From Planctomycetota bacterium (GTDB lineage Bacteria; Planctomycetota; SZUA-567), in assembly GCA_020861125.1 (NCBI GenBank), contig JAJBSZ010000095.1, positions 1-7,002 on the forward strand: 7,002 nucleotides of DNA, in the 5' to 3' direction. Of this stretch, positions 1 through 6,777 are shown piece after piece (positions within the stretch are counted from its first letter, which is position 1; every line of letters begins with the position of its first letter). The notes under the pieces are model-generated. The model had not been told where the DNA came from and did not search any database. It worked only from the letters and a program-made list of their open reading frames with translations. Position numbers and translations under genes: made by a program.

Positions 1-44
1 GCCAGCACCACCACCACCAGCCACAGCTTGTTTACCATAGTCAT
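1..44 (-). CDS. Start of an unidentified secreted or membrane protein (partial)
   Basis: Only the first 14 codons and two bases of the next are in the window; the gene continues past the left edge. The visible N-terminus reads MTMVNKLWLVVVVL, one lysine followed by an unbroken hydrophobic run, as in a signal peptide or a first membrane helix. A GGGG stretch lies 8 bases upstream of the ATG as a modest ribosome binding site; a second ATG two codons further in (first base at 38) is an alternative start. The gene follows an AT-rich spacer with a possible promoter, so it is probably transcribed separately from the phage genes upstream. The family cannot be identified from so few residues. The start is inferred from reading frame, hydrophobic character and context. 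Confidence 0.5.
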   Translation of the reverse strand, partial: MTMVNKLWLVVVVL

Positions 45-56
45 GTTTGCATCCCC

Positions 57-213
57 ATTTAACGGAGTATATTTATTTACATCGTCGTTTGCCCAACTTT
101 GCTGGAACAATAAACCAACACGTTTCGTTTTTAAGCATAATCCCATAATTTTCAAGCGAAAACATCGTTAAATTATTTTAAGTTCGCGCTTACGTCCTAT
201 AATCCGTTAAATT
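57..213. repeat. Three copies of a CGTTAAAT motif in the AT-rich spacer
   Basis: CGTTAAATT occurs at 166-174 and again at 205-213 in the same orientation, 39 bases apart. An inverted copy, ATTTAACGG, lies at 57-65 just upstream of the leftmost gene; it is an exact 9-base inverted partner of CCGTTAAAT at 204-212. The copies bracket the AT-rich spacer between the portal gene and the next gene. They could be binding sites for a regulator or traces of an element boundary. In AT-rich DNA three matches could also be chance. Confidence 0.4.
66..96 (-). promoter_or_regulatory. Possible sigma-70-type promoter for the leftmost gene
   Basis: On the minus strand TTGGGC (91-96) could act as a -35 box and TATACT (66-71) as a -10 box. 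The 19-base spacing is longer than the preferred 17. The -10 box lies 21 bases before the ATG at 44, which would give a short leader of about 15 bases. The surroundings are markedly AT-rich compared with the rest of the window, as expected of a promoter. The assignment rests on consensus matching by eye and is weak. Confidence 0.3.
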
Positions 214-255
214 TGGGAGGCCGCCGGTAATGTCACGTGCGTGGTGGCCGATAAA

Positions 256-1950
256 TCACAGCGCCTCCAGCGCCGTCTCCGCCAGGTTGCCGTCGCCGAT
301 GCGGGTCTGGCCCAATTTACGCGCCGCGTCCGCCAGTTGGCCCAGCTCCGACAGCTCAGCCGCCTCCTGCCGGGCCGCCGCCTGCTGTTCGCGGATGGCG
401 GCAACCTCGTCGTCTGAACGGATGATCTTGGGTGGCACGTTGTCGATGAAAGCCAGTTGGTCGATGGCTTCGTCCGCGTTTATTTTCAGGGCTGCCTCCG
501 GGAAGCGACCGATGATCTCGCCGGCCATGGCCAGGAAATGGGTCATGCCCGACAGCCCCGCCTGTTTTTGCGCCTGGGCCAGCATGGAGACATAGTTGAT
601 CTTCAGGCCGGTGCCGGCGATCTCCGGCGGTGGCGGCGGCACCAAACCGAAGTCCTCGGACATGATGGTGAACACCCGTTCCAGCACCGGATCGAACAGC
701 TCCGCCTGGAACCGCTCCAGCACCGGACCCAGCACCGCCGCCTTTTCCTCCACCAGCTGCATGACCTCGGTGGCGGTCATCTGCCCCTGCCGGGTCTGCA
801 CCATCAGGAAGAGCGGGTTGTAAAAGGTGGATTGGATGCGTTCCTGCACGTCCTGGATCTTCAGACGGATGGTGGCGAAATCGAATTCCGGCCGGAGCAG
901 CGGCCGGAACAGGTACTGGGCTTCCTGCGGGTTGGCGCCGACGATGGCGCCGGGACGGATCTCGCCGCGGGCCAGGCGGTCCTTCATCGAGTCGGAAACC
1001 AACCAGGCCGGATCGGCGATCCAGTTCACGGCGTTGACGTAGGCCCGCTCCTGGGTCTGGAGCTGGCGGATGTCGGCCAGGGACATCTGGCCCGGGCTGT
1101 AGCCGTAGACGTCATCGCCGATCACCCCCCAGCGCACCGCCACGAAGGGTCGGGAGCGGTAGCCGCGCCGGATCACCGCCGCGTCGCCCACCCCCTCCTC
1201 CAGGAAATACACCGACTCGTAATCCCATTCTCCGGGGCGGGCACCGTCGAAAAAGCCCCAGGGCTGAATGGCCTGGATCAGGTAAAAGGTGTGGTCCATC
1301 CGCTGCTCGTCGAGCGCCCGCGCCGCCGCCTCGGGCAGGTGGTCCCGGCCGAACACCGCCAGCATCTGCGGCGCGGTCATGGCCAGCCGGCGGTAGACGG
1401 TGTCGATGCGGAGATCGGCGCCGTTGGCCAGGCGGTATTCGCCACAGGTCAAGGTCCGGAAGCGGACAAAACCGCCGCCCGGGTCTTTCTCCATGAGCGT
1501 CACCCCCTGGCCGTAGGCCAGCGCCTCGTAGTACAAATCCTGGATGGCGGCGTAGAAATTGGACTGGGCCAGCACCTGGCGCTGGGTGTTCTGGACGTGG
1601 TGGATCCACGAGCGCACCGCCGTGATCTCCAGCATCTCCTCGTCCGGATGGGTGAGCTCGAACCACGGCCGCGACGGGCTGGTGAGACCGCCGTGCAGCC
1701 CGGACGCGGCGGTGTGGATGGCGGTGTAGGTGACGGAATTATGGACGTTCTGGCCGCGTCGGATCTCCAGTAGATCACGGTGGGAATGGAGAAAGCGTCC
1801 GCTCCAGGGCAGGACGTATTCGTTGACTTCCCGCCACAGGGCTTTCCACGGTTCGGCACTCCGGTCCAGTTCGTGCCAGCGCCGTCGGTAGGGCGCGGCG
1901 TCGACCTGACCGGCGGGCGGCGGGGCGGTGTGGGCAGTAGCATAGTCCAT
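256..1950 (-). CDS. Phage head-to-tail connector (portal) protein
   Basis: This 564-residue protein resembles the head-to-tail connecting proteins of T7-like and epsilon15-like podoviruses. In that family it forms the dodecameric ring at the capsid vertex through which the terminase pumps DNA and to which the tail attaches. Family-typical traits are an N-terminal helical region with WKALWREVNEYVLP (residues 35-48) and the block ASGLHGGLTSPSRPWFEL (82-99). The length is normal for the family, and the C-terminus, about the last 50 residues, is a polar Ala/Gln/Glu-rich helix as is common in these proteins. The ATG lies two bases after the stop of the preceding small gene, with a G-rich Shine-Dalgarno stretch in that gene's last codons, so translation is probably coupled. 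The frame is open throughout with no sign of decay. It is the last gene of the terminase-small protein-portal block. Confidence 0.9.
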   Translation of the reverse strand: MDYATAHTAPPPAGQVDAAPYRRRWHELDRSAEPWKALWREVNEYVLPWSGRFLHSHRDLLEIRRGQNVHNSVTYTAIHTAASGLHGGLTSPSRPWFELTHPDEEMLEITAVRSWIHHVQNTQRQVLAQSNFYAAIQDLYYEALAYGQGVTLMEKDPGGGFVRFRTLTCGEYRLANGADLRIDTVYRRLAMTAPQMLAVFGRDHLPEAAARALDEQRMDHTFYLIQAIQPWGFFDGARPGEWDYESVYFLEEGVGDAAVIRRGYRSRPFVAVRWGVIGDDVYGYSPGQMSLADIRQLQTQERAYVNAVNWIADPAWLVSDSMKDRLARGEIRPGAIVGANPQEAQYLFRPLLRPEFDFATIRLKIQDVQERIQSTFYNPLFLMVQTRQGQMTATEVMQLVEEKAAVLGPVLERFQAELFDPVLERVFTIMSEDFGLVPPPPPEIAGTGLKINYVSMLAQAQKQAGLSGMTHFLAMAGEIIGRFPEAALKINADEAIDQLAFIDNVPPKIIRSDDEVAAIREQQAAARQEAAELSELGQLADAARKLGQTRIGDGNLAETALEAL

Positions 1951-1952
1951 GG

Positions 1953-2270
1953 TCAGCCCCCCAGCAGCGATTTTTTCGCCGTATCGGCGGTACCCGATGC
2001 GCCCAGGCCCGAGGTAAACACTTCCTGCGACTGTTGCCGACGCCAGAGGGCGAGTTGGCGTTCACGCTCGCGCTCCGCCTCCATCAGGGCATTTTCGGTG
2101 GTCGAGGCGCCGGATGCCGATTCCACCGCCGCCGGCGCGGCGGGTGTCTCCGGCAAGGACGGCGCCATGGTCGAGATCACTTCCGACGGCAGACTGAACG
2201 ATTTTTTGCTCATCGCGGCCGTCCCCACCCCCAACAGGGTGCCGCCGAGCAGGACTCCTGCTGTTCCCAT
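1953..2270 (-). CDS. Small phage protein between terminase and portal
   Basis: This 105-residue protein has no recognisable enzymatic domain. It has a glycine-rich hydrophobic start (about residues 3-20), an Ala/Pro/Ser-rich middle (about 28-56), a charged helix with alternating Glu and Arg (about 62-80), and a tail ending KKSLLGG. A small protein in this position, with an Arg/Gln-rich stretch, a TSGLG-like turn and a KK-LLG ending, recurs in podovirus genomes from memory, usually labelled hypothetical. The gene begins three bases after the terminase stop, with an AGGAG ribosome binding site inside the last terminase codons, and ends two bases before the portal ATG. This packing is the best evidence that it is real and co-expressed. 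A structural or assembly role is inferred from position only. Confidence 0.75.
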   Translation of the reverse strand: MGTAGVLLGGTLLGVGTAAMSKKSFSLPSEVISTMAPSLPETPAAPAAVESASGASTTENALMEAERERERQLALWRRQQSQEVFTSGLGASGTADTAKKSLLGG

Positions 2271-2273
2271 TGA

Positions 2274-3650
2274 TCAACTCCTTTGCATCCACTGGTACAC
2301 ATCGTATGCCTCACCCCGATCCGGTACCGGCCCACAGCGGTCGGTGAGGTTCAGGGTGAAGGTCAGGGCGAGGGCATCGGCCAAATCCGGGCTGGCCAGA
2401 CCGCGCCGGCGCATGGAATCCTTGGATTCGACCTGGATTTTGCCGTTGGGCGTCACCTGGTATTCCGGCCCCACCAGATCGTTCCGGAGATCGGGGCTGT
2501 GCTGCAACACGCCTCCCTCCTCCAGCCATTTCCGCATCCGCCACCACAGTTCGGCGCGGCGGTTGAGAAAACGCTCCTTATCCAGCGGGGTGTGGGCAAA
2601 GGAGACGCCTGTCACCGGCAATCCGTACTGTCGGAGCTGGTCGTGGACGCCGGCCCCGACACCGGTCTGGTCGATGAAAATGGTGATCGGGTTATGCTTC
2701 TGCCAATACCCGTACACCCTGTCGGTCAGGTGCAGGGTATCGAGGCGGCGGGCGACGAACAAAATCTCCGCGTAGCCGCCCCACCGCACGGCGCCAGCGG
2801 CGCGGTCGCCCCCGAGCCAGGCCGGATCAACGCCGAAGACCGGCCGCCCCACCTTGATCGACTCCGGGGGCGTCTGGGCCATCGCCGCTTCCACCACCTC
2901 CAGGGAAATCAGATTGTGCATACCGGTTTGGGGAAAATCCCCCAGCACCCGGACCCGGTACATATCGGAATCCTGGCCGTATTCCCGGGCTATTTCCTCC
3001 GGGTAGGATTTGGCCACCAGAGGGGACTCGAGGCAGGAAAAGTGGAGCAACTGCCAGTTTTCCCGGGAGCCGTGGAAGGCTTCGTAAAAATAGCCGTTGA
3101 TGCGGGTGGGATTCCCGGCCAGCGCCACCCGGGCCGAGGCGGTGGACAGGGCGCCCCGCGCCACCTCGAACACGGTGTCGGCCACCCCCGCCGCCTCGTC
3201 GATAAGAAACAGGATCTCCGGCGCGTGGAAGCCCTGCAGCGCGTCCGGGTTTTCGGGCCTCGAGGTGCGGCCGGCGATCATCCCGGCCGATCCCTGCAGG
3301 CGGACGCGGTCGTTGGTGATGGTAAACCGGTCCCGGTACTCCTCGTCCATGCCGTGGATCAGCCGCCGCAGTTCGCGCCACAGCACATCCTGCAGTTGGT
3401 GGCCGGTGGGGGCGGTGCAGGCCACCAGCCCGTCCCGGCGGGTGGCGAGAAACCATAAGGCGGAGGCAGCCAGAGCGGTGGACTTGCCGGTGCCGTGGCC
3501 GGACCGGACCGCCACCCGGGCGGCCGGTTGGGCCAGAGCGGCGAAAAAATTCCGCTGCTGTCCCGTTGGGGAGAGGCCGAGGAACCGTTCGGCAAACAGC
3601 GCCGGGTCGGCTTCGGCGCCGGGCTCGGCGGCGAGAAAGTCGTTGTCCAC
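2274..3650 (-). CDS. terL: Phage terminase large subunit (DNA-packaging ATPase/nuclease)
   Basis: TerL is the motor that translocates phage DNA through the portal and cuts it at the start and end of packaging. Both halves look intact in this 458-residue protein. The ATPase has Walker A SGHGTGKST (50-58), Walker B ILFLIDE (146-152) with catalytic Glu152, and a coupling motif GNPT (179-182). The RNase H-like nuclease has acidic residues at Asp275 (GVDPAW), Asp327 (FIDQTG) and the SPDLADA motif (420-426). I chose the GTG at 3650 because GGGGAGG sits six bases upstream; an in-frame GTG at 3701 would add 17 Gly/Pro/Arg-rich residues but has no ribosome binding site. No small terminase gene precedes it, which is unusual for a complete packaging operon. 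It sits directly behind the ftsH terminator and so needs its own promoter or readthrough. Confidence 0.93.
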   Translation of the reverse strand: MDNDFLAAEPGAEADPALFAERFLGLSPTGQQRNFFAALAQPAARVAVRSGHGTGKSTALAASALWFLATRRDGLVACTAPTGHQLQDVLWRELRRLIHGMDEEYRDRFTITNDRVRLQGSAGMIAGRTSRPENPDALQGFHAPEILFLIDEAAGVADTVFEVARGALSTASARVALAGNPTRINGYFYEAFHGSRENWQLLHFSCLESPLVAKSYPEEIAREYGQDSDMYRVRVLGDFPQTGMHNLISLEVVEAAMAQTPPESIKVGRPVFGVDPAWLGGDRAAGAVRWGGYAEILFVARRLDTLHLTDRVYGYWQKHNPITIFIDQTGVGAGVHDQLRQYGLPVTGVSFAHTPLDKERFLNRRAELWWRMRKWLEEGGVLQHSPDLRNDLVGPEYQVTPNGKIQVESKDSMRRRGLASPDLADALALTFTLNLTDRCGPVPDRGEAYDVYQWMQRS

Positions 3651-3656
3651 TGCGTT

Positions 3657-3663
3657 CCTCCCC
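3657..3663 (-). promoter_or_regulatory. Ribosome binding site that sets the terminase start
   Basis: The minus strand reads GGGGAGG here, a near-perfect Shine-Dalgarno sequence six bases before the GTG at 3650. It is the reason for preferring this start over the in-frame GTG at 3701. Confidence 0.7.
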
Positions 3664-3697
3664 GGGACCCCGCGGCCGGGTTGCTTCCCCCCGCCGG

Positions 3698-3790
3698 TCA
3701 CCGATCCATCGAGAAACGGTTGTACCGCCGTTCACGCGCCGGTGTGGGGAAATTGCGGAGGAGTGGATGGGCACCGATGCCAGGCGGCAT
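3698..3790 (-). CDS. Possible 30-codon leader ORF upstream of terminase
   Basis: An ATG at 3790 opens a 30-residue frame (begins MPPGIGAHP, ends RRYNRFSMDR) whose TGA stop overlaps the upstream in-frame GTG of the terminase gene (GTGA, 3698-3701). Such an overlap can couple translation. The evidence against it is the weak GGA ribosome binding site, the lack of any recognised family and the short length, which could arise by chance in GC-rich DNA. It could equally be non-coding or the remnant of a lost gene such as the small terminase. I list it as a candidate only. Confidence 0.15.
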   Translation of the reverse strand: MPPGIGAHPLLRNFPTPARERRYNRFSMDR

Positions 3791-3829
3791 CGTTTCCGGT
3801 GGCGGGTGGCATCCGGTCCGGAACCGAAG

Positions 3830-3860
3830 AAACAAAAACCGGGACGGCAGGGCCGTCCCG
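3830..3860 (-). terminator. Intrinsic terminator of ftsH
   Basis: On the minus strand a perfect 9-base-pair stem, CGGGACGGC (3852-3860) with GCCGTCCCG (3840-3848), closes a three-base loop and is followed by GTTTTTGTTT. It starts 41 bases after the ftsH stop codon. On the plus strand the right side lacks a T-run, so it works leftward only. It should separate ftsH transcription from the phage genes. Confidence 0.92.
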
Positions 3861-3901
3861 TCAATCTGAGAATAAAGGTAGGGCAGGTTTAGGGTCGGTG
3901 A

Positions 3902-5884
3902 CTACGTCCCCTGTTCCTGAATGTAGCCGGCTTCGCTTTCGCCGGTGTCGGTGCTCGCCTGCCCGTCGCCGTCGAGGGAAGCCAGAGCGGCCTTGTCGGC
4001 ATCGGCGGCCGCTTTTTTCACCACCGCCAGCCCTTCGAGAGAACGTTCCGTCAACAGCAGGTCGATCTCTTCCCGGCTGAGAACCTCGTATTCCAGGAGC
4101 GCCGCCACCAGGAGGTCCATTTCCTCCTTGTGTTCCGACAGGAGTTTGACGGCTTCGGCATATCCGGTATCGAGGATTTTCCGGACCTCCTCGTCGATGA
4201 GGCGGGCGGTATCTTCGGAAAACGGTTTGGTGGTGATGAAGAGTTCTTCACCGTGATCGTTGCTGCTGAGATACGGCAGGCCCAGAGACTCGGTCATGCC
4301 CCACTCACACACCATGGCCTTGGCGAGGCCGGTCGCTTGCTGCAGATCCATGGCCGCGCCGTTGGTGATATCGGACAGGAAGATCTCCTCGGCCGCGCGG
4401 CCGCCGAGACGGACGACAATCTCGCCGAGAATGCGCCGCCGGCCCATATTGTATTCGTCTTTTTCAGGCAATTGCATCGTGGCGCCCAGGGCGCGGCCGC
4501 GGGGGACGATGGTGACCTTGTGGAGCGGCGTCACCTCCGGCACCAGGCGCATGAGGAGGGCGTGGCCCGCCTCGTGGTAGGCGGTGACCTTGCGTTCCTC
4601 GTCATCGCGGACCCGGGAGCGTTTTTCCCGGCCGAACCTGACCTTGTCCTTGGCTTCTTCCATGCAGGACATGTCCACCGATTCCTTGCCCCGCATGGCG
4701 GCGATGAGGGCCGCTTCATTGACCAGGTTCTCCAGGTCGGCGCCGGAAAAGGTCGGCGTGCCCCGGGCGATGATGGAGAGGTCGACGTCGTCGTCCAGCT
4801 TCACCCCCTTGGCGTGCACACCGAGGATCTGTTCCCGGCCGCGGACGTCGGGCGCGTCCACATAGATCCGCCGGTCGAACCGGCCGGGCCGGAGCAGGGC
4901 CGGATCCAGGACGTCAGGCCGGTTGGTGGCGGCGATGACGATCACGTTGTCGTCCGATTGGAAGCCGTCCATTTCCACCAGAATGGCGTTGAGGGTCTGG
5001 GCGGTTTCTATGCCCGACCCGGGCAGGTCGTTGGCCCGTTTGCGTCCGACGGCGTCGACTTCGTCCAGGAAGATGATACAGGGGGAATTGGCCTTGGCCT
5101 GTTCAAACAGATCCCGCACCCGGCTGGCGCCGACACCCACGAACATCTCCACGAAATCGGATCCGGAGATGGTAAAGAACGGCACGTCCGCTTCCCCGGC
5201 GATTGCTTTGGCCAGCAGGGTTTTGCCCGTGCCCGGGCCGCCGATCAGGAGTACGCCGCGCGGCAGGCGGCCGCCGAGACGCTGGAAGCGGGCCGGGTTC
5301 TTGAGGAATTCGACGATCTCCTCCACCTCGGCCTTGGCTTCGTCCACCCCCGCCACGTCGTCGAAGGTCTTGCGGTTCTTGTCGCGGGTCACCCGTACCG
5401 CCCGGCTTTTGCCGAAGGACAGCATGCCGCCGCCACCGCGCATCTGGCGGTAGATAAAGAAGTAGAACAAGAGGCCGATGAGACCCATCCAGGCGAGGAA
5501 AGGCAGGATTTCCTTCCAGATGCCGGGGCCTTCGTAGGAGAAGGCAACGCGGCCGTTGCGCAGGACGGTTTCCAGTTCCGGCAGCGTCCGGGGATGGGCG
5601 CTGGTGGAAAAGTTTTTATTCCGATCGCCCGCCGGCTGGCCGGACGTCTGGTATTCGCCCCGAATGTTTCCCGAATCCTTTTCGATGATTACGGATCGGA
5701 CCTGGCGGTTGTTGACTTGTTCGAGAAACTCGCTATAGGTGATCTCCTTGCCGCCGCGGCTCTGGTCCCCCGGATTCTGCACCAACAGGATGCCGAGGAT
5801 AAAAACGATAATAACGGCCCACATCCAGGCGGAGCGTCCCATGCGTGGTTGGCGGGGCCCGCCGTTGTCAAATGGATTTGCCAT
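3902..5884 (-). CDS. ftsH: ATP-dependent zinc metalloprotease FtsH
   Basis: FtsH is the hexameric inner-membrane AAA+ protease that extracts and degrades damaged membrane proteins and short-lived regulators. This 660-residue protein has a complete layout. A first membrane helix (about 20-35) is followed by a periplasmic segment starting with the family-typical [10 protein letters not shown] (48-57), then a second helix (about 126-145). The AAA+ domain has Walker A GGPGTGKT (215-222), pore residues FVG (248-250), Walker B IIFLDE (270-275) and the second region of homology with arginine fingers Arg332 and Arg335. The protease domain has HEAGH (437-441) and third zinc ligand Asp513, with an acidic low-complexity tail. 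The start at 5884 has AGGA nine bases upstream and gives a normal N-terminus; an in-frame ATG at 5962 would add 26 unlikely residues. Walker A has Gly where GPPGTGKT is usual, and the usual HDEREQTLN segment reads GIETAQTLN. The gene has its own terminator and appears monocistronic. Confidence 0.97.
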   Translation of the reverse strand: MANPFDNGGPRQPRMGRSAWMWAVIIVFILGILLVQNPGDQSRGGKEITYSEFLEQVNNRQVRSVIIEKDSGNIRGEYQTSGQPAGDRNKNFSTSAHPRTLPELETVLRNGRVAFSYEGPGIWKEILPFLAWMGLIGLLFYFFIYRQMRGGGGMLSFGKSRAVRVTRDKNRKTFDDVAGVDEAKAEVEEIVEFLKNPARFQRLGGRLPRGVLLIGGPGTGKTLLAKAIAGEADVPFFTISGSDFVEMFVGVGASRVRDLFEQAKANSPCIIFLDEVDAVGRKRANDLPGSGIETAQTLNAILVEMDGFQSDDNVIVIAATNRPDVLDPALLRPGRFDRRIYVDAPDVRGREQILGVHAKGVKLDDDVDLSIIARGTPTFSGADLENLVNEAALIAAMRGKESVDMSCMEEAKDKVRFGREKRSRVRDDEERKVTAYHEAGHALLMRLVPEVTPLHKVTIVPRGRALGATMQLPEKDEYNMGRRRILGEIVVRLGGRAAEEIFLSDITNGAAMDLQQATGLAKAMVCEWGMTESLGLPYLSSNDHGEELFITTKPFSEDTARLIDEEVRKILDTGYAEAVKLLSEHKEEMDLLVAALLEYEVLSREEIDLLLTERSLEGLAVVKKAAADADKAALASLDGDGQASTDTGESEAGYIQEQGT

Positions 5885-5991
5885 TGCTTTGCTTCCTGGT
5901 CTATGTAAGAAAAAGAAAAGGTGCCGATTGCCGCACGTTCCCTGGCGTTCACGGGCGGACAACCGGCGGTAGTGCGCCCGAAATACGCGCC

Positions 5992-6020
5992 ACCGTTTAT
6001 CCGTCGCCAGGATAAACCGT
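5992..6020. promoter_or_regulatory. Inverted repeat upstream of ftsH, possible operator or leader hairpin
   Basis: GTTTATCC (5995-6002) and GGATAAAC (6010-6017) form a perfect 8-base inverted repeat around a 7-base spacer; two further pairs extend it after one mismatch. It lies about 110 bases before the ftsH ATG. The symmetry fits either the operator of a dimeric repressor or an RNA hairpin in the leader. It does not match the CIRCE heat-shock operator (TTAGCACTC/GAGTGCTAA). Confidence 0.45.
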
Positions 6021-6037
6021 CACTGCCAATAAAAAAC

Positions 6038-6052
6038 GAGAGAAAAAGAGAG
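6038..6052. repeat. Purine mirror repeat
   Basis: The plus strand reads GAGAGAAAAAGAGAG, which is the same backwards: a 15-base mirror-symmetric purine tract, preceded by six A. Such tracts can form triplex DNA, but this one is short and may only mark a flexible promoter region. Confidence 0.4.
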
Positions 6053-6055
6053 CGG

Positions 6056-6078
6056 AACCGGTATTGCCGCTAACCGGT
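6056..6078. repeat. Direct repeat of AACCGGT, 16 bases apart
   Basis: AACCGGT occurs at 6056-6062 and 6072-6078. The ACCGGT core is itself palindromic, so each copy could be a half or full site for a DNA-binding protein. It is close to one and a half helical turns in spacing. In GC-rich DNA this may be chance. Confidence 0.25.
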
Positions 6079-6125
6079 GGAACGCTTACCTCAATCTGTC
6101 CACCCCTCGTCCCGGCCATTCGATA

Positions 6126-6150
6126 CAAAAGCGCCCCAGAACCGGGGCGC
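6126..6150 (-). terminator. Intrinsic terminator of the LptE-like gene
   Basis: On the minus strand GCGCCCC (6144-6150) pairs perfectly with GGGGCGC (6131-6137) across a six-base loop and is followed by TTTTGT. It begins about 76 bases after the stop of the LptE-like gene and ends that transcript before ftsH. Confidence 0.88.
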
Positions 6151-6226
6151 CCTGCGGCGGTGTCCATGAGACGCGAAAATCATGGCACTGTCAATCCATT
6201 TCCCCCCGGTCGGGGAGGCGGCGCGG

Positions 6227-6754
6227 TCACCACATGCCGATGGTGCGCCGGACGATTTCGCCGGCCATCGCTCGGGCGGCGCTCCGTTCACCCTCTTCCG
6301 ATTGACCGCCCCGGGAATATTCGTAGATGCCGAAAGAGGAGCCGGTTTCGGCGCTGTTGATGGGCGCGTCCTCGATGATATACACGTTCCGCACCTGATC
6401 GTAGAAGGAATAGGTGGCTTCGATGGTGATGCGGACGGTGCCGGGTTCGTTGGTGGTGGTTTCCCGCAGGGTTTCCCGCCGGACGTCAACGATCTCGCCG
6501 GTGATCACCGCATCGCCGTTGTTGGATACCACCCGGATGCGGGGGTCGAGATTGATGCGGTCAATAATGTCCCGGGTGATCCAGGCTTCGATGCTCTTGT
6601 ACATCGTCTTGTTCTGGAAGATGTGGACCTCCACCAGACGGATGTGCGGCGGCAGGCCGGAGGAAACGGAGGTGCGGCAGCCCGAGGCGAGGGTGCCGGC
6701 AACCGCCAGCGTCAGCAGCGCGGCGATGATGAAACGCCTTGTTGTCCCCGGCAT
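6227..6754 (-). CDS. lptE: LptE-like LPS-assembly outer-membrane lipoprotein
   Basis: LptE-type lipoproteins plug the LptD barrel and help deliver lipopolysaccharide to the outer leaflet of the outer membrane. This 175-residue protein starts with a basic Arg-Arg pair, a hydrophobic core (8-23) and a lipobox LASGC (22-26), so Cys26 is the probable lipidated residue. The mature part follows the usual LptE plan: a strand carrying VEVHIFQNKT (about 41-50), a helix (YKSIEAWITRDIIDRI), a strand with RIRVVSNNGDAVITGEI, then further strands and a C-terminal helix ending EIVRRTIGMW. The ATG at 6754 is preceded by GGGGGAGGA three bases upstream; the frame stays open further upstream but that region is not protein-like. 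A terminator follows, so it is the last gene of its unit. LptE sequences diverge strongly, so the family call rests on fold-like pattern and lipobox, not on an invariant motif. Confidence 0.7.
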   Translation of the reverse strand: MPGTTRRFIIAALLTLAVAGTLASGCRTSVSSGLPPHIRLVEVHIFQNKTMYKSIEAWITRDIIDRINLDPRIRVVSNNGDAVITGEIVDVRRETLRETTTNEPGTVRITIEATYSFYDQVRNVYIIEDAPINSAETGSSFGIYEYSRGGQSEEGERSAARAMAGEIVRRTIGMW

Positions 6755-6777
6755 GGTTCCTCCCCCGGCTTGGCGGC

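Larger units (their letters stand above)
45..255. other. AT-rich intergenic spacer at the left end of the phage block
   Basis: This spacer separates the portal stop codon from the next gene. From about 60 to 215 it is clearly richer in A and T than anything else in the window, while the part next to the portal gene (215-255) is GC-rich. It contains the CGTTAAATT repeats and a weak promoter for the leftmost gene. I see no tRNA, no coding frame of note and no convincing intrinsic terminator behind the portal gene. The abrupt change in composition could mark a junction between phage-derived and host DNA, or simply a promoter region. Confidence 0.5.
3651..3829. other. Short spacer between the ftsH terminator and the phage block
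   Basis: This GC-rich stretch must contain the right-hand boundary of the phage-derived block, since ftsH ends to its right and terminase begins to its left. It holds the terminase ribosome binding site and the doubtful 30-codon frame. I find no convincing -35/-10 pair, no tRNA and no integrase remnant. Confidence 0.5.
5885..6226. other. Spacer between the LptE-like gene and ftsH
   Basis: This 342-base stretch has no credible coding frame. From right to left it holds the terminator of the LptE-like gene, a direct AACCGGT repeat, a pyrimidine-rich tract (on the minus strand), an 8-7-8 inverted repeat and the ftsH ribosome binding site. The ftsH promoter must lie here because the upstream gene is terminated, but I find no well-spaced sigma-70 pair and no sigma-32-like CCCCAT box. 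Confidence 0.5.

Noticed and set aside
215..250. Hairpin GGCCGCC/GGTGGCC as a terminator behind the portal gene
   Set aside because: The loop is long, the minus-strand stem has an A-C mismatch and no T-run follows it.
457..1773. Plus-strand open frame of 438 codons opposite the portal gene
   Set aside because: It is a GC-driven shadow: rich in His, Arg, Gly and Asp with no recognisable domain, opposite a gene with clear family motifs.
2283..3458. Plus-strand open frame of 391 codons opposite the terminase gene
   Set aside because: It is antisense to an intact TerL with complete catalytic motifs, has low-complexity composition and no ribosome binding site of note.
2827..3864. Minus-strand open frame of 345 codons overlapping terminase in another frame
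   Set aside because: It is Arg/Pro/Gly-rich text typical of an off-frame reading and runs across the ftsH terminator hairpin.
4130..5908. Plus-strand open frame of 592 codons opposite ftsH
   Set aside because: Its composition mirrors the codons of ftsH on the other strand; no domain or signal is recognisable.
5885..5962. N-terminal extension of FtsH to an ATG at 5962
   Set aside because: It adds 26 residues unlike FtsH N-termini; the ATG at 5884 has a good ribosome binding site and a typical start.
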